9,786 bases of DNA. Origin: Methylobacteriaceae bacterium (GTDB lineage Bacteria > Pseudomonadota > Alphaproteobacteria > Rhizobiales > Beijerinckiaceae). Both the position numbers and the translations under genes were made by a program. This document shows positions 1 to 6,840 of the stretch, piece by piece (within the stretch, counting starts at the first letter, position 1; each line of letters starts with the position of its first letter). Where the stretch lies: the NCBI GenBank assembly GCA_019247255.1, contig JAFAPJ010000036.1, positions 1-9,786 on the forward strand. Reading direction: 5' to 3'. The notes under the pieces were generated by a model, which saw nothing but the letters and a program-made list of their open reading frames with translations, was not told the origin of the DNA and did not search any database.

Positions 1-634
1 TGGTGTCGCGTCCCATCGCCTTCAACATGTCGCCGACGGGGCCGTCGCCGGGAATTGGATACCAACGCGGCTTGGCCGAGCGGAACCAGTACTCGCCGTT
101 CTCATTTGTGGTGAACACGCCGCGCAGGTTCATCTCAGGCTGCACGCCTTTCTGCTGCACGTCGTAGAAGCCGTCCTCGTTGGTCTGCCACACGTCGATC
201 GTAGCGCCCGGGATCGGGGTGCCGGCCGTGTCGACGACGCGGCCCGCCACCACCAGCGGCTCGCCCTTGCCGTCGAGGCAGATGTTGGCGCCATGCGCAT
301 AGCGGGGAGCATCGGGCACATAGAAGGGGCCCAGGATCGTGTTTTCGGTGGCCCCGTTCGGGCGGCGGTGGTTGATGGCGTCGACCAGCATGGACACGCC
401 GAGCGTGTCGGACAGAAGAATGAATTCCTGCCTCTTGTCGTCGCACATATGGCCGGTGCGGGTGAGGAACTGGATGCCTCGGAGCCATTCCTCCGGCGTC
501 AGCTCCACCTCGCGCACGAAGGCGTGCAGGTGCCGGGTGAGGCTCGTCATGATCTCGGCGAGGCGCGGATCGGTGCCCGGCTCCATCCGGGCGAGGACGG
601 CCTCGGTCATGTTGGATTCGGTCAGGTTGCGCAT
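1..634 (-). CDS. Hydroxyquinol 1,2-dioxygenase-like intradiol dioxygenase (3' end beyond window)
   Basis: The first 211 codons are visible, starting at an ATG preceded by GGAGG seven bases upstream, and the frame is open to the left edge. The N-terminal helical dimerisation/linker region (about residues 20-95, including a TRTGHMCDDKRQEF stretch) leads into the catalytic beta-sandwich, marked by ATENTILGPFYVPDAP (95-110) and TIDVWQTNEDGFYD (145-158). By alignment with catechol and hydroxyquinol dioxygenases, Y157 and Y192 (in WYPIPGDGP) are the two tyrosine ligands of the non-haem Fe(III). The two histidine ligands should lie just past the edge, so they cannot be confirmed. The family cleaves the ring between adjacent hydroxyls; hydroxyquinol gives maleylacetate. 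The hydroxyquinol assignment rests on the N-terminal sequence style and on maleylacetate reductase in the same operon. Catechol or chlorocatechol 1,2-dioxygenase is the alternative. It begins 14 bases after the YciI-like gene and is co-oriented with it. Cytoplasmic. Confidence 0.88.
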   Translation of the reverse strand, partial: MRNLTESNMTEAVLARMEPGTDPRLAEIMTSLTRHLHAFVREVELTPEEWLRGIQFLTRTGHMCDDKRQEFILLSDTLGVSMLVDAINHRRPNGATENTILGPFYVPDAPRYAHGANICLDGKGEPLVVAGRVVDTAGTPIPGATIDVWQTNEDGFYDVQQKGVQPEMNLRGVFTTNENGEYWFRSAKPRWYPIPGDGPVGDMLKAMGRDT

Positions 635-648
635 CGAAAGCCTCCGGG

Positions 649-930
649 TCAGCGGCCGGTGAGGTCGAGGAAAGCCAGGATCGAGACCCGGTCCCAGATT
701 CCGTGGACGGAGAACGGGTCCTCGCGGTGGAATCGCTCGGCCGCCGCGCGGTCGGGGACCTCGACCACGAAGAGCGAGCCGATCATGGTCTCGCCATCGT
801 CGGCCACCAGCGGGCCGGACAGGCGGATGTCCACCCCGCAGGTCGCGAGATAGGCCTTGTGGGCCGGGCGATGCTTCAGCCGGGCCGGGAGCTGCCCCTC
901 GCCGTCGAGGCATTTGATCACGTAGCGCAT
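649..930 (-). CDS. YciI-like small protein, possible TftG-type accessory enzyme
   Basis: A 93-residue protein of usual YciI length (about 90-100). It shows the family pattern: an N-terminal beta strand (RYVIKCLD), a helix with H20 and H24 (RLKHRPAHKAYL), the GPL turn (39-41), G51 before FVVEV, and the DPF motif (71-73) before a C-terminal strand. YciI proteins are small dimeric ferredoxin-like-fold proteins with a conserved His. Most have no known function, but TftG of the 2,4,5-T pathway belongs to this family and removes chloride from 5-chlorohydroxyquinol, directly upstream of hydroxyquinol dioxygenase in metabolism. Here the gene immediately precedes a hydroxyquinol-type dioxygenase gene, so a role on a hydroxyquinol, hydroxybenzoquinone or related intermediate is a reasonable inference, not proof. 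Its ATG shares one base with the livF stop codon (TGATG), indicating translational coupling; its own Shine-Dalgarno sequence is weak (AGGT). Confidence 0.85.
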   Translation of the reverse strand: MRYVIKCLDGEGQLPARLKHRPAHKAYLATCGVDIRLSGPLVADDGETMIGSLFVVEVPDRAAAERFHREDPFSVHGIWDRVSILAFLDLTGR

Positions 931-1574
931 CAGGCGGACCTCACGCTGCCGCGCTCGATCAGGTAGGCGCCGTCGATGAGGCCGGCGATATGACGGTCGT
1001 TCGATTCGGCGATGAAGACGGTCAGGCCCTCGCCCTTGAGGCGCGACAGGATCTCGGCGATGCGGTGGGCGAGCGCCGGCGCGACCCCTTCCGAGGGCTC
1101 GTCGAGAAGCAGGAGCTCGCGCCCGACCATGAGAGCGCGGGCGAGCGCCGCGAGCTTTTGCTGGCCGCCGGAGAGCTGCGGCGCCTTGCGGGCCATGAGC
1201 GGCTTGATCTCGGGGATCAGGTCCAGGATCCAGCGCAGCCGCTCCACGGCGCCCTCGAGCCGGGTCGCCCAGGCCGGCGCCAGCACGTTGTCCTCGACCG
1301 AGAGGTCGGGCACCAGGCGGCGATCTTCCGGCATGTAGCCGATGCCGAGATGGGCCCGCCGGTGCAGAGGCACCGACGCGAAGTCGAGATGCTCGTAGGA
1401 GACCCGGCCCGACCGTGCCGGCACCGCTCCCATGATGGCCCGCATGAGGGTCGTCTTGCCGGCGCCGTTGCGGCCGATGAGGCCCATCATGCGACCGGCC
1501 GGAATCTGGAGCGAGACGCCTCGGAGGATCGGGGTCGCGCCGATCGAGACGTCGACGCCTTGCAGCTCAAGCAT
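930..1574 (-). CDS. livF: HAAT-family ABC transporter ATPase, LivF type
   Basis: This 214-residue cytoplasmic ATPase powers the importer with LivG. Visible motifs are Walker A GRNGAGKT (34-41), the LivF-style GYMPEDRRLVPDLSVEDN segment (79-96), signature LSGGQQK (134-140) and Walker B LLLLDEP (154-160) followed by SEGVAP. The switch segment reads AESN where LivF proteins usually have VEQN. The protein is somewhat shorter than typical LivF (about 230-240), ending soon after the last strand. I place the start at the ATG at 1574, giving the standard MLELQGVDV opening, with GGGAGC upstream. An in-frame ATG ten codons earlier would add an atypical extension inside livG. The chosen start overlaps the end of livG by eight bases. 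Context suggests the substrate is an aromatic compound, not necessarily a branched-chain amino acid. Confidence 0.92.
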   Translation of the reverse strand: MLELQGVDVSIGATPILRGVSLQIPAGRMMGLIGRNGAGKTTLMRAIMGAVPARSGRVSYEHLDFASVPLHRRAHLGIGYMPEDRRLVPDLSVEDNVLAPAWATRLEGAVERLRWILDLIPEIKPLMARKAPQLSGGQQKLAALARALMVGRELLLLDEPSEGVAPALAHRIAEILSRLKGEGLTVFIAESNDRHIAGLIDGAYLIERGSVRSA

Positions 1575-2364
1575 CGGCCGGCTCCCGTTGCGTCGCCCGA
1601 GCACCGCTGAACGAGCCCTCGCCGACGATGACCTCCAGCACCTTCGGGTGGTTCAGCGCGTCCTGCGGTGGGCCGTCCGCGATGATCCGGCCTTCCATGA
1701 AGGCGAGCACGCGCCCGGCGTAGCGGGCGACGATGTCCATGTCGTGCTCGACGAACAGAACGGTCACGCCCTCGCGGTCGAGCGCCTCCATGACCGTCGC
1801 CATGATGGCGAGCTTCTCCTCCTGGCTGACGCCACTCGTGGGCTCGTCGAGGAGCAGGATCTTCGGCCGGTGAGCCATCGCCATGGCGATATCGAGGAGC
1901 TTGCGGACGCCCTGGGAGACGAGGCCCGCCTCGCGGTCGGCCTGATCGCCGATCCCGTATTCCGCGAGCGTGCGGCGGGCGCGCTCCGCCCGATCGCTCG
2001 TCCAGGGGTCCGCGAGGAGCGCGAGCCCGGTCGCCTCCGCGAGCGCGAGCGCCATCACGAGGTTCTCGAGCACGGTGCGCGATCCGAAAACCTGCGGCAC
2101 CTGGAAGGAGCGGCAGATGCCGAGCCGCGTCACCTCGCGCGGCGGCCGCCCGAGAACGGACCGACCCTCGAAGCGAATGTCGCCGCCGCTCGGCTCCAGA
2201 TATCCCGTGACCATGTTGACGAAGGTGGTCTTGCCGGCCCCGTTCGTCCCGATGATGCCGATCCGGTCGCGCGGGCGGACCTCGACGTCGATGCCGGTCG
2301 CGGCCACGACCGCGCCGAAGCGCTTCTCGAGCCTTTTGACCTCGAGAATGGGAGCGGTCGTCAT
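1567..2364 (-). CDS. livG: HAAT-family ABC transporter ATPase, LivG type
   Basis: This 265-residue ATPase is the second nucleotide-binding subunit of the importer. It shows Walker A GTNGAGKT (39-46), Q-loop Q88 in RSFQVPQVF, Walker B ILLLDEPTSGVS (169-180) and switch histidine H207 in VEHDMD. The signature region reads LVSQGVRKLLDIA (148-160), retaining the Gly but diverging from the more usual LPYGxQRRLEIA of LivG proteins at several positions. Length is usual. The ATG follows a strong GGAGGAG Shine-Dalgarno sequence and lies one base after the livM stop (TGA-G-ATG). The C-terminal end overlaps the livF start. Together with LivF it should form the ATPase pair under LivH and LivM at the inner membrane. 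Confidence 0.93.
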   Translation of the reverse strand: MTTAPILEVKRLEKRFGAVVAATGIDVEVRPRDRIGIIGTNGAGKTTFVNMVTGYLEPSGGDIRFEGRSVLGRPPREVTRLGICRSFQVPQVFGSRTVLENLVMALALAEATGLALLADPWTSDRAERARRTLAEYGIGDQADREAGLVSQGVRKLLDIAMAMAHRPKILLLDEPTSGVSQEEKLAIMATVMEALDREGVTVLFVEHDMDIVARYAGRVLAFMEGRIIADGPPQDALNHPKVLEVIVGEGSFSGARATQREPADA

Positions 2365-2365
2365 C

Positions 2366-3352
2366 TCAGCTCCTCCGAGCCTTGGGCATCAGCGACCACA
2401 GGCCGCCGGGCACGAACATGATGGCGGCGAGGAGCGCGCTGCCGAGGATGATGCGCCAGGCGCCCGGCGAGTAATGCGTCGCGACCGCGTGGATCAGCTC
2501 GAAGACGAGAGCGCCGAGGAAAGGCGCGAAGACGGAGCCCGAGCCCGACAGGATCATGACGAAGACGAACTCGCCGGAATTCGTCCAATAGGCCATGGCG
2601 GGATCGACATGCCCGATCACCATGGCGGCGAGCGCCCCGCCGACCCCGGCGAGGGTCGCGGCGATCACGTATTTCACGTGGACAGCCATGGCCACGGAAG
2701 CGCCGAGATACTCGACCCGGATCTCGTTATCCCGCACCGCCTCCGCGAGGCGCCCCAGCGTGCCGCGAAGGTAAAGCGCGACAGCGATCGCTCCCGCCCA
2801 GGCGACCACGCTCGACAGCACGAGGAGGGCGAAGCGCTCGCTGCTCCGGTCGGGCGCATAGCCGGCATAGGTCGTCGCGTGGATGGCGAATCCGTCCGTC
2901 GAGCCGAGCGACTCGCTCTTCACGAGAAGCCCGTAGAGGATCATCGAGAACGCAAGCGAGAGCATCGCGAAGAAGATCCCGCGGTAGCGCCGCAGCAGGA
3001 AGCCGAGCACCAGGCCAAGCGCGCCTGCCGCGAGCGCTCCGGCGAGAACCCGCACGAGCGCATCGTTGACGCCCGCCCGCGACAGGAACCCGACCGCATA
3101 GGCGCCCACCGCGAAGTAGAGCGCCTGTCCGAAGGACACGAGGCCCGCGCGCAGGAGCACGATGAGGCCGAGCACCACCATGGCGCGGAAGAGCGCGAAG
3201 AGCAGGATGGTGAGGAGCCAGGCCGGAACCGCGAACCCGGCCGCGATCACGAGGACCGCGCCGATCGTGATCGGTAGGACGGGCGACCGGCTGCGGGTCG
3301 GGCGGGCCGAGGCCGGAGCGGCCGCCAGGGTCGCGGAAGGTGCGGCGCTCAT
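2366..3352 (-). CDS. livM: HAAT-family ABC transporter permease, LivM type
   Basis: This 328-residue polytopic inner-membrane protein has a proline/alanine/arginine-rich cytoplasmic tail of about 26 residues, then roughly eight or more hydrophobic segments. Family hallmarks are LVSFGQALYFAVGAYA in the first third, the cytoplasmic AVRDNEIRVEYLG segment that contacts the ATPases, and the GSGSVFAPFLGALVFE stretch near the C terminus. It pairs with LivH to make the membrane channel. The start ATG shares one base with the livH stop (TGATG) and has GAGGAAG upstream, so translation is probably coupled. Length agrees with the family. Substrate identity cannot be read from the permease. Confidence 0.93.
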   Translation of the reverse strand: MSAAPSATLAAAPASARPTRSRSPVLPITIGAVLVIAAGFAVPAWLLTILLFALFRAMVVLGLIVLLRAGLVSFGQALYFAVGAYAVGFLSRAGVNDALVRVLAGALAAGALGLVLGFLLRRYRGIFFAMLSLAFSMILYGLLVKSESLGSTDGFAIHATTYAGYAPDRSSERFALLVLSSVVAWAGAIAVALYLRGTLGRLAEAVRDNEIRVEYLGASVAMAVHVKYVIAATLAGVGGALAAMVIGHVDPAMAYWTNSGEFVFVMILSGSGSVFAPFLGALVFELIHAVATHYSPGAWRIILGSALLAAIMFVPGGLWSLMPKARRS

Positions 3353-4248
3353 CAGATCTTCCTCGCTTGGGCGCGCATGAAGAGGCCCTGAGGCCGGACG
3401 ATCAGGACGAGGGTCATGATCGCGTAGATGACGAAGAGCTCGAATTGGGGCGCGAGGTGCACGGAGGCGGCCCGGGTCAGCCCGACCATGACGGCGCCGA
3501 TCATCGCGCCCTCGATCGAGCCGAGGCCCCCGATCACCACGACCGCGAACGAGAGGATGATGACGTCGACCCCGATGCCGGGGGAGACCGAGATCATGGG
3601 GGCGGAATAGGCGCCGCCGAGCGCCGCCAGCATGGCGCCGATCGCGAACGTCGCCGGGTAGACGAGCCGCACGTTGATGCCGAGCGCCTGGGCCATCTCA
3701 CGGTCGTGGATCACGATAAGCAGGAGCTTGCCCATGCGGGTTCGGTTCAAGGCCCACCAGGCGGCGCCGCCCACGACGAGCGCGAGGACGACGAGCGAAA
3801 AATCGTAGTTCGTGAAGGCGATGCCGCCGATGCTCGAGGTGCCGAGGAGGCCGTAGGGCTGGTAGGCCGGGTAGGCGTCGGTGCCCCAGATGAGAAGGAC
3901 GACATCCTCCAGGATGAGAAAGACCGCGAAGGTCGCGAGCACGATCGCGATCTCGTCGCGGCCGTGGAGGAAGCGCAGCAGCCCTTGTTCCAGGACGAGC
4001 CCGAGCACCAGCCCGACCCCGATCGCGGAGGCGAAGATCAGGCCGAACGACCCGAAGGCCGGCAGGTCCGCATCGAACCAGCGCCCGATGAGCGTCGCGG
4101 CCACGTAGGCGCCGACCGCGTAGAGGCTGCCATGGGCGATGTTCAGCACCCGCATGACGCCGAAGATCAGGGTCATGCCGACGGCGACGATGAAGAGCCA
4201 GGCCGAGTAGTTCAGCCCGTCGATCAGGATCGGGACCAGCGCGTTCAT
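3352..4248 (-). CDS. livH: HAAT-family ABC transporter permease, LivH type
   Basis: This 298-residue inner-membrane permease is of usual LivH length. It has many hydrophobic segments, the N-terminal hallmark VLNIAHGSLYAVGAYVA, the cytoplasmic coupling segment IVIHDREMAQALGIN, and the C-terminal GGLGSIEGAMIGA motif. The first residues (NALVPILIDGLNYSAWLFIVAVGMTLIFGVMRVLN) are typical of the family and support the start, which has GGAAGG eight bases upstream. It is the first membrane gene after the binding-protein gene, about 95 bases downstream of that gene's stop, a spacer that contains a small GC-rich hairpin. Confidence 0.93.
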   Translation of the reverse strand: MNALVPILIDGLNYSAWLFIVAVGMTLIFGVMRVLNIAHGSLYAVGAYVAATLIGRWFDADLPAFGSFGLIFASAIGVGLVLGLVLEQGLLRFLHGRDEIAIVLATFAVFLILEDVVLLIWGTDAYPAYQPYGLLGTSSIGGIAFTNYDFSLVVLALVVGGAAWWALNRTRMGKLLLIVIHDREMAQALGINVRLVYPATFAIGAMLAALGGAYSAPMISVSPGIGVDVIILSFAVVVIGGLGSIEGAMIGAVMVGLTRAASVHLAPQFELFVIYAIMTLVLIVRPQGLFMRAQARKI

Positions 4249-4279
4249 CGATTGACCTTCCGAGCGCGAGGAGGGAGCA

Positions 4280-4295
4280 GGCGGCGCAGGCCGCC
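4280..4295 (-). other. Intercistronic inverted repeat between binding-protein gene and livH
   Basis: A perfect six-base inverted repeat, GGCGGC and GCCGCC with a four-base loop, lies in the 95-base gap after the binding-protein stop codon. There is no T-tract on the transcribed strand, so it is unlikely to be a full terminator. In binding-protein-dependent transporter operons such structures often protect the upstream message and lower expression of the downstream permeases; that role is inferred here. In DNA this GC-rich, a six-base repeat may also arise by chance. Confidence 0.35.
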
Positions 4296-4343
4296 GCCCG
4301 GTTCGCTCAGGGCCGCCACCTGGTCAGCCCGCGACGGTGCCCG

Positions 4344-5639
4344 TCAGTTGGACAGGTTGCACTTGGCGCCGGGCATCCCGGCCTGAAGCCACTCGATCGA
4401 CTTCGCGCCCTCGGGCGGGTTCACGCAATCGGCCGGGTAGTAGGTCACGTCCGTGACGGTCGCGGTTCCGGCCGACCTGTCGAACTTGTAGACGCCGATC
4501 GCCGATTCCGTGACGGCCTGCCGTCCGTCCGACTGCGCCATGCGGATCGTCGTGCCGAAAGCCTCGTACTCGATGCCCCGGAAGGCGCGCGCCACCTCGT
4601 CCCGGCTCGGAACGCCGCCGCCCTTCGCGGCCGCGGCCTTGTCGTAGGCGACCTTCAGGCCGAGAAGCGCCTGCGCGGCATGGTAGGCCGGATAGGTCGG
4701 GGGCACGTTGTAGCGGTCCTCGTAGGCCTTGCGGAACCACTTGTTGAGATCCGTTGGCCGCGCGAAGACGCCGTAGGGTCCGCGGCCCGCGATGATCACG
4801 CCGTCGGGCAGCTTGGCGCCGAGCCGGTACATGGCGGTCTCGCCCGTCGACAGGACGAGCTGGGTCTTCGCGTTGAGTTGGCGCGGCGCCATCTGCAGCA
4901 CGAAGGCTTCGAGGTCCGAGCCGAAGAAGCTCGAGAAGGTCGCCTGAGGCCCGTTGGAGAGGAGCGAGGTGATCTCGGCTCCGTATTGACCCGAGCCGAG
5001 CGTGGGGAACTGCTCCATCGTGGCCTTGAAGCCGGGCTTGAGGGCCTGCATGGCGAGGGTGAAGTCGCGCCAGCTGTCCTGGCCGAAGGCGAAGTTCTGA
5101 TTGATGCCGGCGTAGGACTTGAGCTCCGGCATGCGCGCCAGGAGGTAGCGCGCCGCGGTCACGCCGTCGGCGGTAGCGTTGGCCGATGTCCGGAACAGAT
5201 ACTCGTATTTGGCGTCCTCGAAGACCCGGGGCGTGCCGCACGTCGAAAGGACGGACAACGTCTTGGTCTCCTCCAGCACCGGCAGTGCGGCGAGGCAGGT
5301 CCCGGTCGTCACGAAGCCGACCACCGCGTGCGGCTGCTTGCGGTCGATGAGCGATCGGACTTCGGTCGCGATGCGGGCCGGGGCGCCTGCCTCGTCCACG
5401 AGGGTCATCTCGAGCTGCTGGCCCGCCATGCCCTTCGTCGCATAGGGCGCGGGCAGCGTCCCCGAATTGATCGCGTCGATGAGGAGCTCGGCTCCGTTGC
5501 GGGCCGGGATGCCGAAGGGCCCGGCCGCGGCTCCCGTGAGGTGGGTGACGACGCCGATCCGCAGCGGCTCCTGCGCCAGGACGGGCGCGGTCAGCGCAAC
5601 GCTCGCGGCGAGCGCCGCGATCAAGCTCAGACGTGACAT
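4344..5639 (-). CDS. Periplasmic substrate-binding protein of the HAAT ABC transporter
   Basis: This 431-residue exported protein captures the substrate for LivHMGF. A Sec signal peptide is evident: MSR, a hydrophobic core LSLIAALAASVALTAP, and a likely cut after VLA at residue 22. The mature protein opens with EPLRIGVVTHLTGAAAGPFG and continues in type 1 periplasmic-binding-protein style (VVGFVTTGTC, RTSANATADG, GQDSWRDF, YPAYHAAQALLGLKVAYDKA). The mature part has four cysteines: two near the first lobe (GTC, STCG) and two at the C terminus (ADCV, AKCN), so two disulfides are possible. The frame stays open upstream to 6119, but that part lies antisense-free within the maleylacetate reductase gene in another frame and is not coding; the signal peptide and GGGAGA Shine-Dalgarno fix the start at 5639. 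It is co-oriented and clustered with hydroxyquinol-pathway genes, so an aromatic ligand is inferred rather than leucine. Confidence 0.93.
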   Translation of the reverse strand: MSRLSLIAALAASVALTAPVLAQEPLRIGVVTHLTGAAAGPFGIPARNGAELLIDAINSGTLPAPYATKGMAGQQLEMTLVDEAGAPARIATEVRSLIDRKQPHAVVGFVTTGTCLAALPVLEETKTLSVLSTCGTPRVFEDAKYEYLFRTSANATADGVTAARYLLARMPELKSYAGINQNFAFGQDSWRDFTLAMQALKPGFKATMEQFPTLGSGQYGAEITSLLSNGPQATFSSFFGSDLEAFVLQMAPRQLNAKTQLVLSTGETAMYRLGAKLPDGVIIAGRGPYGVFARPTDLNKWFRKAYEDRYNVPPTYPAYHAAQALLGLKVAYDKAAAAKGGGVPSRDEVARAFRGIEYEAFGTTIRMAQSDGRQAVTESAIGVYKFDRSAGTATVTDVTYYPADCVNPPEGAKSIEWLQAGMPGAKCNLSN

Positions 5640-5688
5640 GGACGTTCTCTCCCGGCTCGGTCGTTTCCTGGTGTTTTCTCGATCTTGC

Positions 5689-5711
5689 GTCAGCGGGAGC
5701 CTCCCGCCGAC
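5689..5711 (-). other. Strong intercistronic RNA hairpin upstream of the binding-protein gene
   Basis: In the minus-strand transcript, positions 5711-5702 pair with 5698-5689 to give a continuous ten-pair stem (nine Watson-Crick pairs and one G-U) with a three-base loop. It starts 13 bases after the maleylacetate reductase stop and ends about 49 bases before the binding-protein ATG. No run of U follows in the direction of transcription, so it is not a classic intrinsic terminator. Likely roles are protecting the 3' end of the upstream message, partial attenuation, or a processing boundary. The pairing is seen directly; the function is inferred. Confidence 0.55.
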
Positions 5712-5724
5712 GGAGTCTTTTGTC

Positions 5725-6807
5725 TCAAGCGGCGGCGCACGGCTCCGCGCCGCGCGGCACGTCGCCCGCCCAGGCCTGCGCGAGAAGCGAGCGGATCGCG
5801 TCCCGCTCGATCGGACGTGGGTTCCAGTAGGGGTTAGCGGTCGCGAGATCGGCGGCCCGGTCGAGCGCGCTCTCCGGCAGGCCGAGCGCGTGCAGCGATC
5901 GCGGCGCGCCGAGGCGTCCGGCGAGGTCCCAAAGGCCGGTCGCCGCGTCAGTCGAGCCGAGCGCGCGCGCGATGCGCGCCATCGCGTCGGGCGCCGCCGG
6001 GGCGTTGTAGGCTGTCGCGTAGGGCAGCACGACCGTGTGCGTCTCGGCATGCGGGAGGTCGAAGGACCCGCCGAGCGTGTGGCAGAGCTTGTGATGGAGC
6101 GCCATGCCGACGCTGCCAAGGCAGAGGCCGCAGAGCCAAGCGCCGTAGAGCGCGTCCGATCTCGCTTCCCGATCGTCGGCCGCAGCGACGAGCCTCGGCA
6201 GGGCGCGGGCGAGAGCCGCGATGCCCTCTTCCGCCATCAGGCTGACGATCGGGTTGCGATCCTGCGCGTAGAGCGCCTCCACCGCGTGCGCGATCGCGTT
6301 CATGCCCGAGGTCGCGGTGAGGCCGGCCGGCAGAGTCAGGGTCAGATCGACGTCGTAGAGGACGACCTCGGGGAGGATCTTCGGCGAGCGCTGCGTCGTC
6401 TTCAGGCCGCCTTCGGTCTGCCCCAGGATCGGGGTCATCTCGGAGCCGGCATAGGTCGTGGGCACGACGATCTGGTCGAGATCCGTCGCGAGGGCGATCG
6501 CCTTGCCGAGCCCGGTCGTCGAGCCGCCGCCGACCGCGACCGTGCAATCGGCTCCGACCTCCCGGGCCTTGGCGACGGCGCGCGCGGTGACGTCCGTCGG
6601 CGTGTGCATCGCGGCAGCCGTGAAGGTTCCGACCGCGAGGTCGCCGAGGGATGCCGCGAGCGCCTCGGCCTGGGCGGCCTGCGGGGGCGTGGACAGGACG
6701 AGCGCGCGCGACCGCCCCAGCCCCTTCACCTCCTCGGGTAGCCGCGCCATCGTGCCGGACCCGAAGACGACCCGCATGGCGAGGCCTGTATAGACGAAAT
6801 CCTGCAT
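5725..6807 (-). CDS. Maleylacetate reductase
   Basis: This 360-residue cytoplasmic enzyme reduces maleylacetate to 3-oxoadipate with NAD(P)H (EC 1.3.1.32), the step after hydroxyquinol ring cleavage. It belongs to the iron-type alcohol dehydrogenase superfamily and has family length. Visible are the N-terminal RVVFGSGT, the dinucleotide-binding loop GGGSTTGLGKA (93-103), PTTYAGSEMTPI (116-127), GMNAIAHAVEAL (168-179), and the His-rich pair HHKLCHTLGG (238-247) and LPHAETH (251-257). The Asp metal ligand of Fe-alcohol dehydrogenases is Asn170 here, which fits maleylacetate reductases being active without added metal. The ATG has GGAG upstream and lies 33 bases after the Dabb gene stop. A general Fe-type alcohol dehydrogenase is the less likely alternative, given the sequence hallmarks and the dioxygenase in the operon. 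Confidence 0.94.
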   Translation of the reverse strand: MQDFVYTGLAMRVVFGSGTMARLPEEVKGLGRSRALVLSTPPQAAQAEALAASLGDLAVGTFTAAAMHTPTDVTARAVAKAREVGADCTVAVGGGSTTGLGKAIALATDLDQIVVPTTYAGSEMTPILGQTEGGLKTTQRSPKILPEVVLYDVDLTLTLPAGLTATSGMNAIAHAVEALYAQDRNPIVSLMAEEGIAALARALPRLVAAADDREARSDALYGAWLCGLCLGSVGMALHHKLCHTLGGSFDLPHAETHTVVLPYATAYNAPAAPDAMARIARALGSTDAATGLWDLAGRLGAPRSLHALGLPESALDRAADLATANPYWNPRPIERDAIRSLLAQAWAGDVPRGAEPCAAA

Positions 6808-6840
6808 CCGCCCGCTCCTGGATCGTCTCCGCCGCCGCGC

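Noticed and set aside
1575..1604. Ten-codon upstream start for LivF
   Set aside because: It adds MLGRRNGSRP, which is atypical, and deepens the overlap with livG; the ATG at 1574 has the family N terminus and a Shine-Dalgarno sequence.
1970..4386. Long plus-strand open frames (435 and 348 codons) opposite livG, livM and livH
   Set aside because: The translations are charged, repetitive Arg/Asp/Glu/His-rich sequences that mirror hydrophobic permease codons; not real genes.
5640..6119. N-terminal extension of the binding-protein frame by 160 codons
   Set aside because: The extension lies in the maleylacetate reductase gene in another frame and in the spacer; a signal peptide and ribosome-binding site mark the start at 5639.
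5467..6741. Plus-strand open frame of 424 codons opposite the binding-protein and maleylacetate reductase genes
   Set aside because: It spans two well-supported opposite genes and their spacer, with Arg-rich composition and no recognisable domain.
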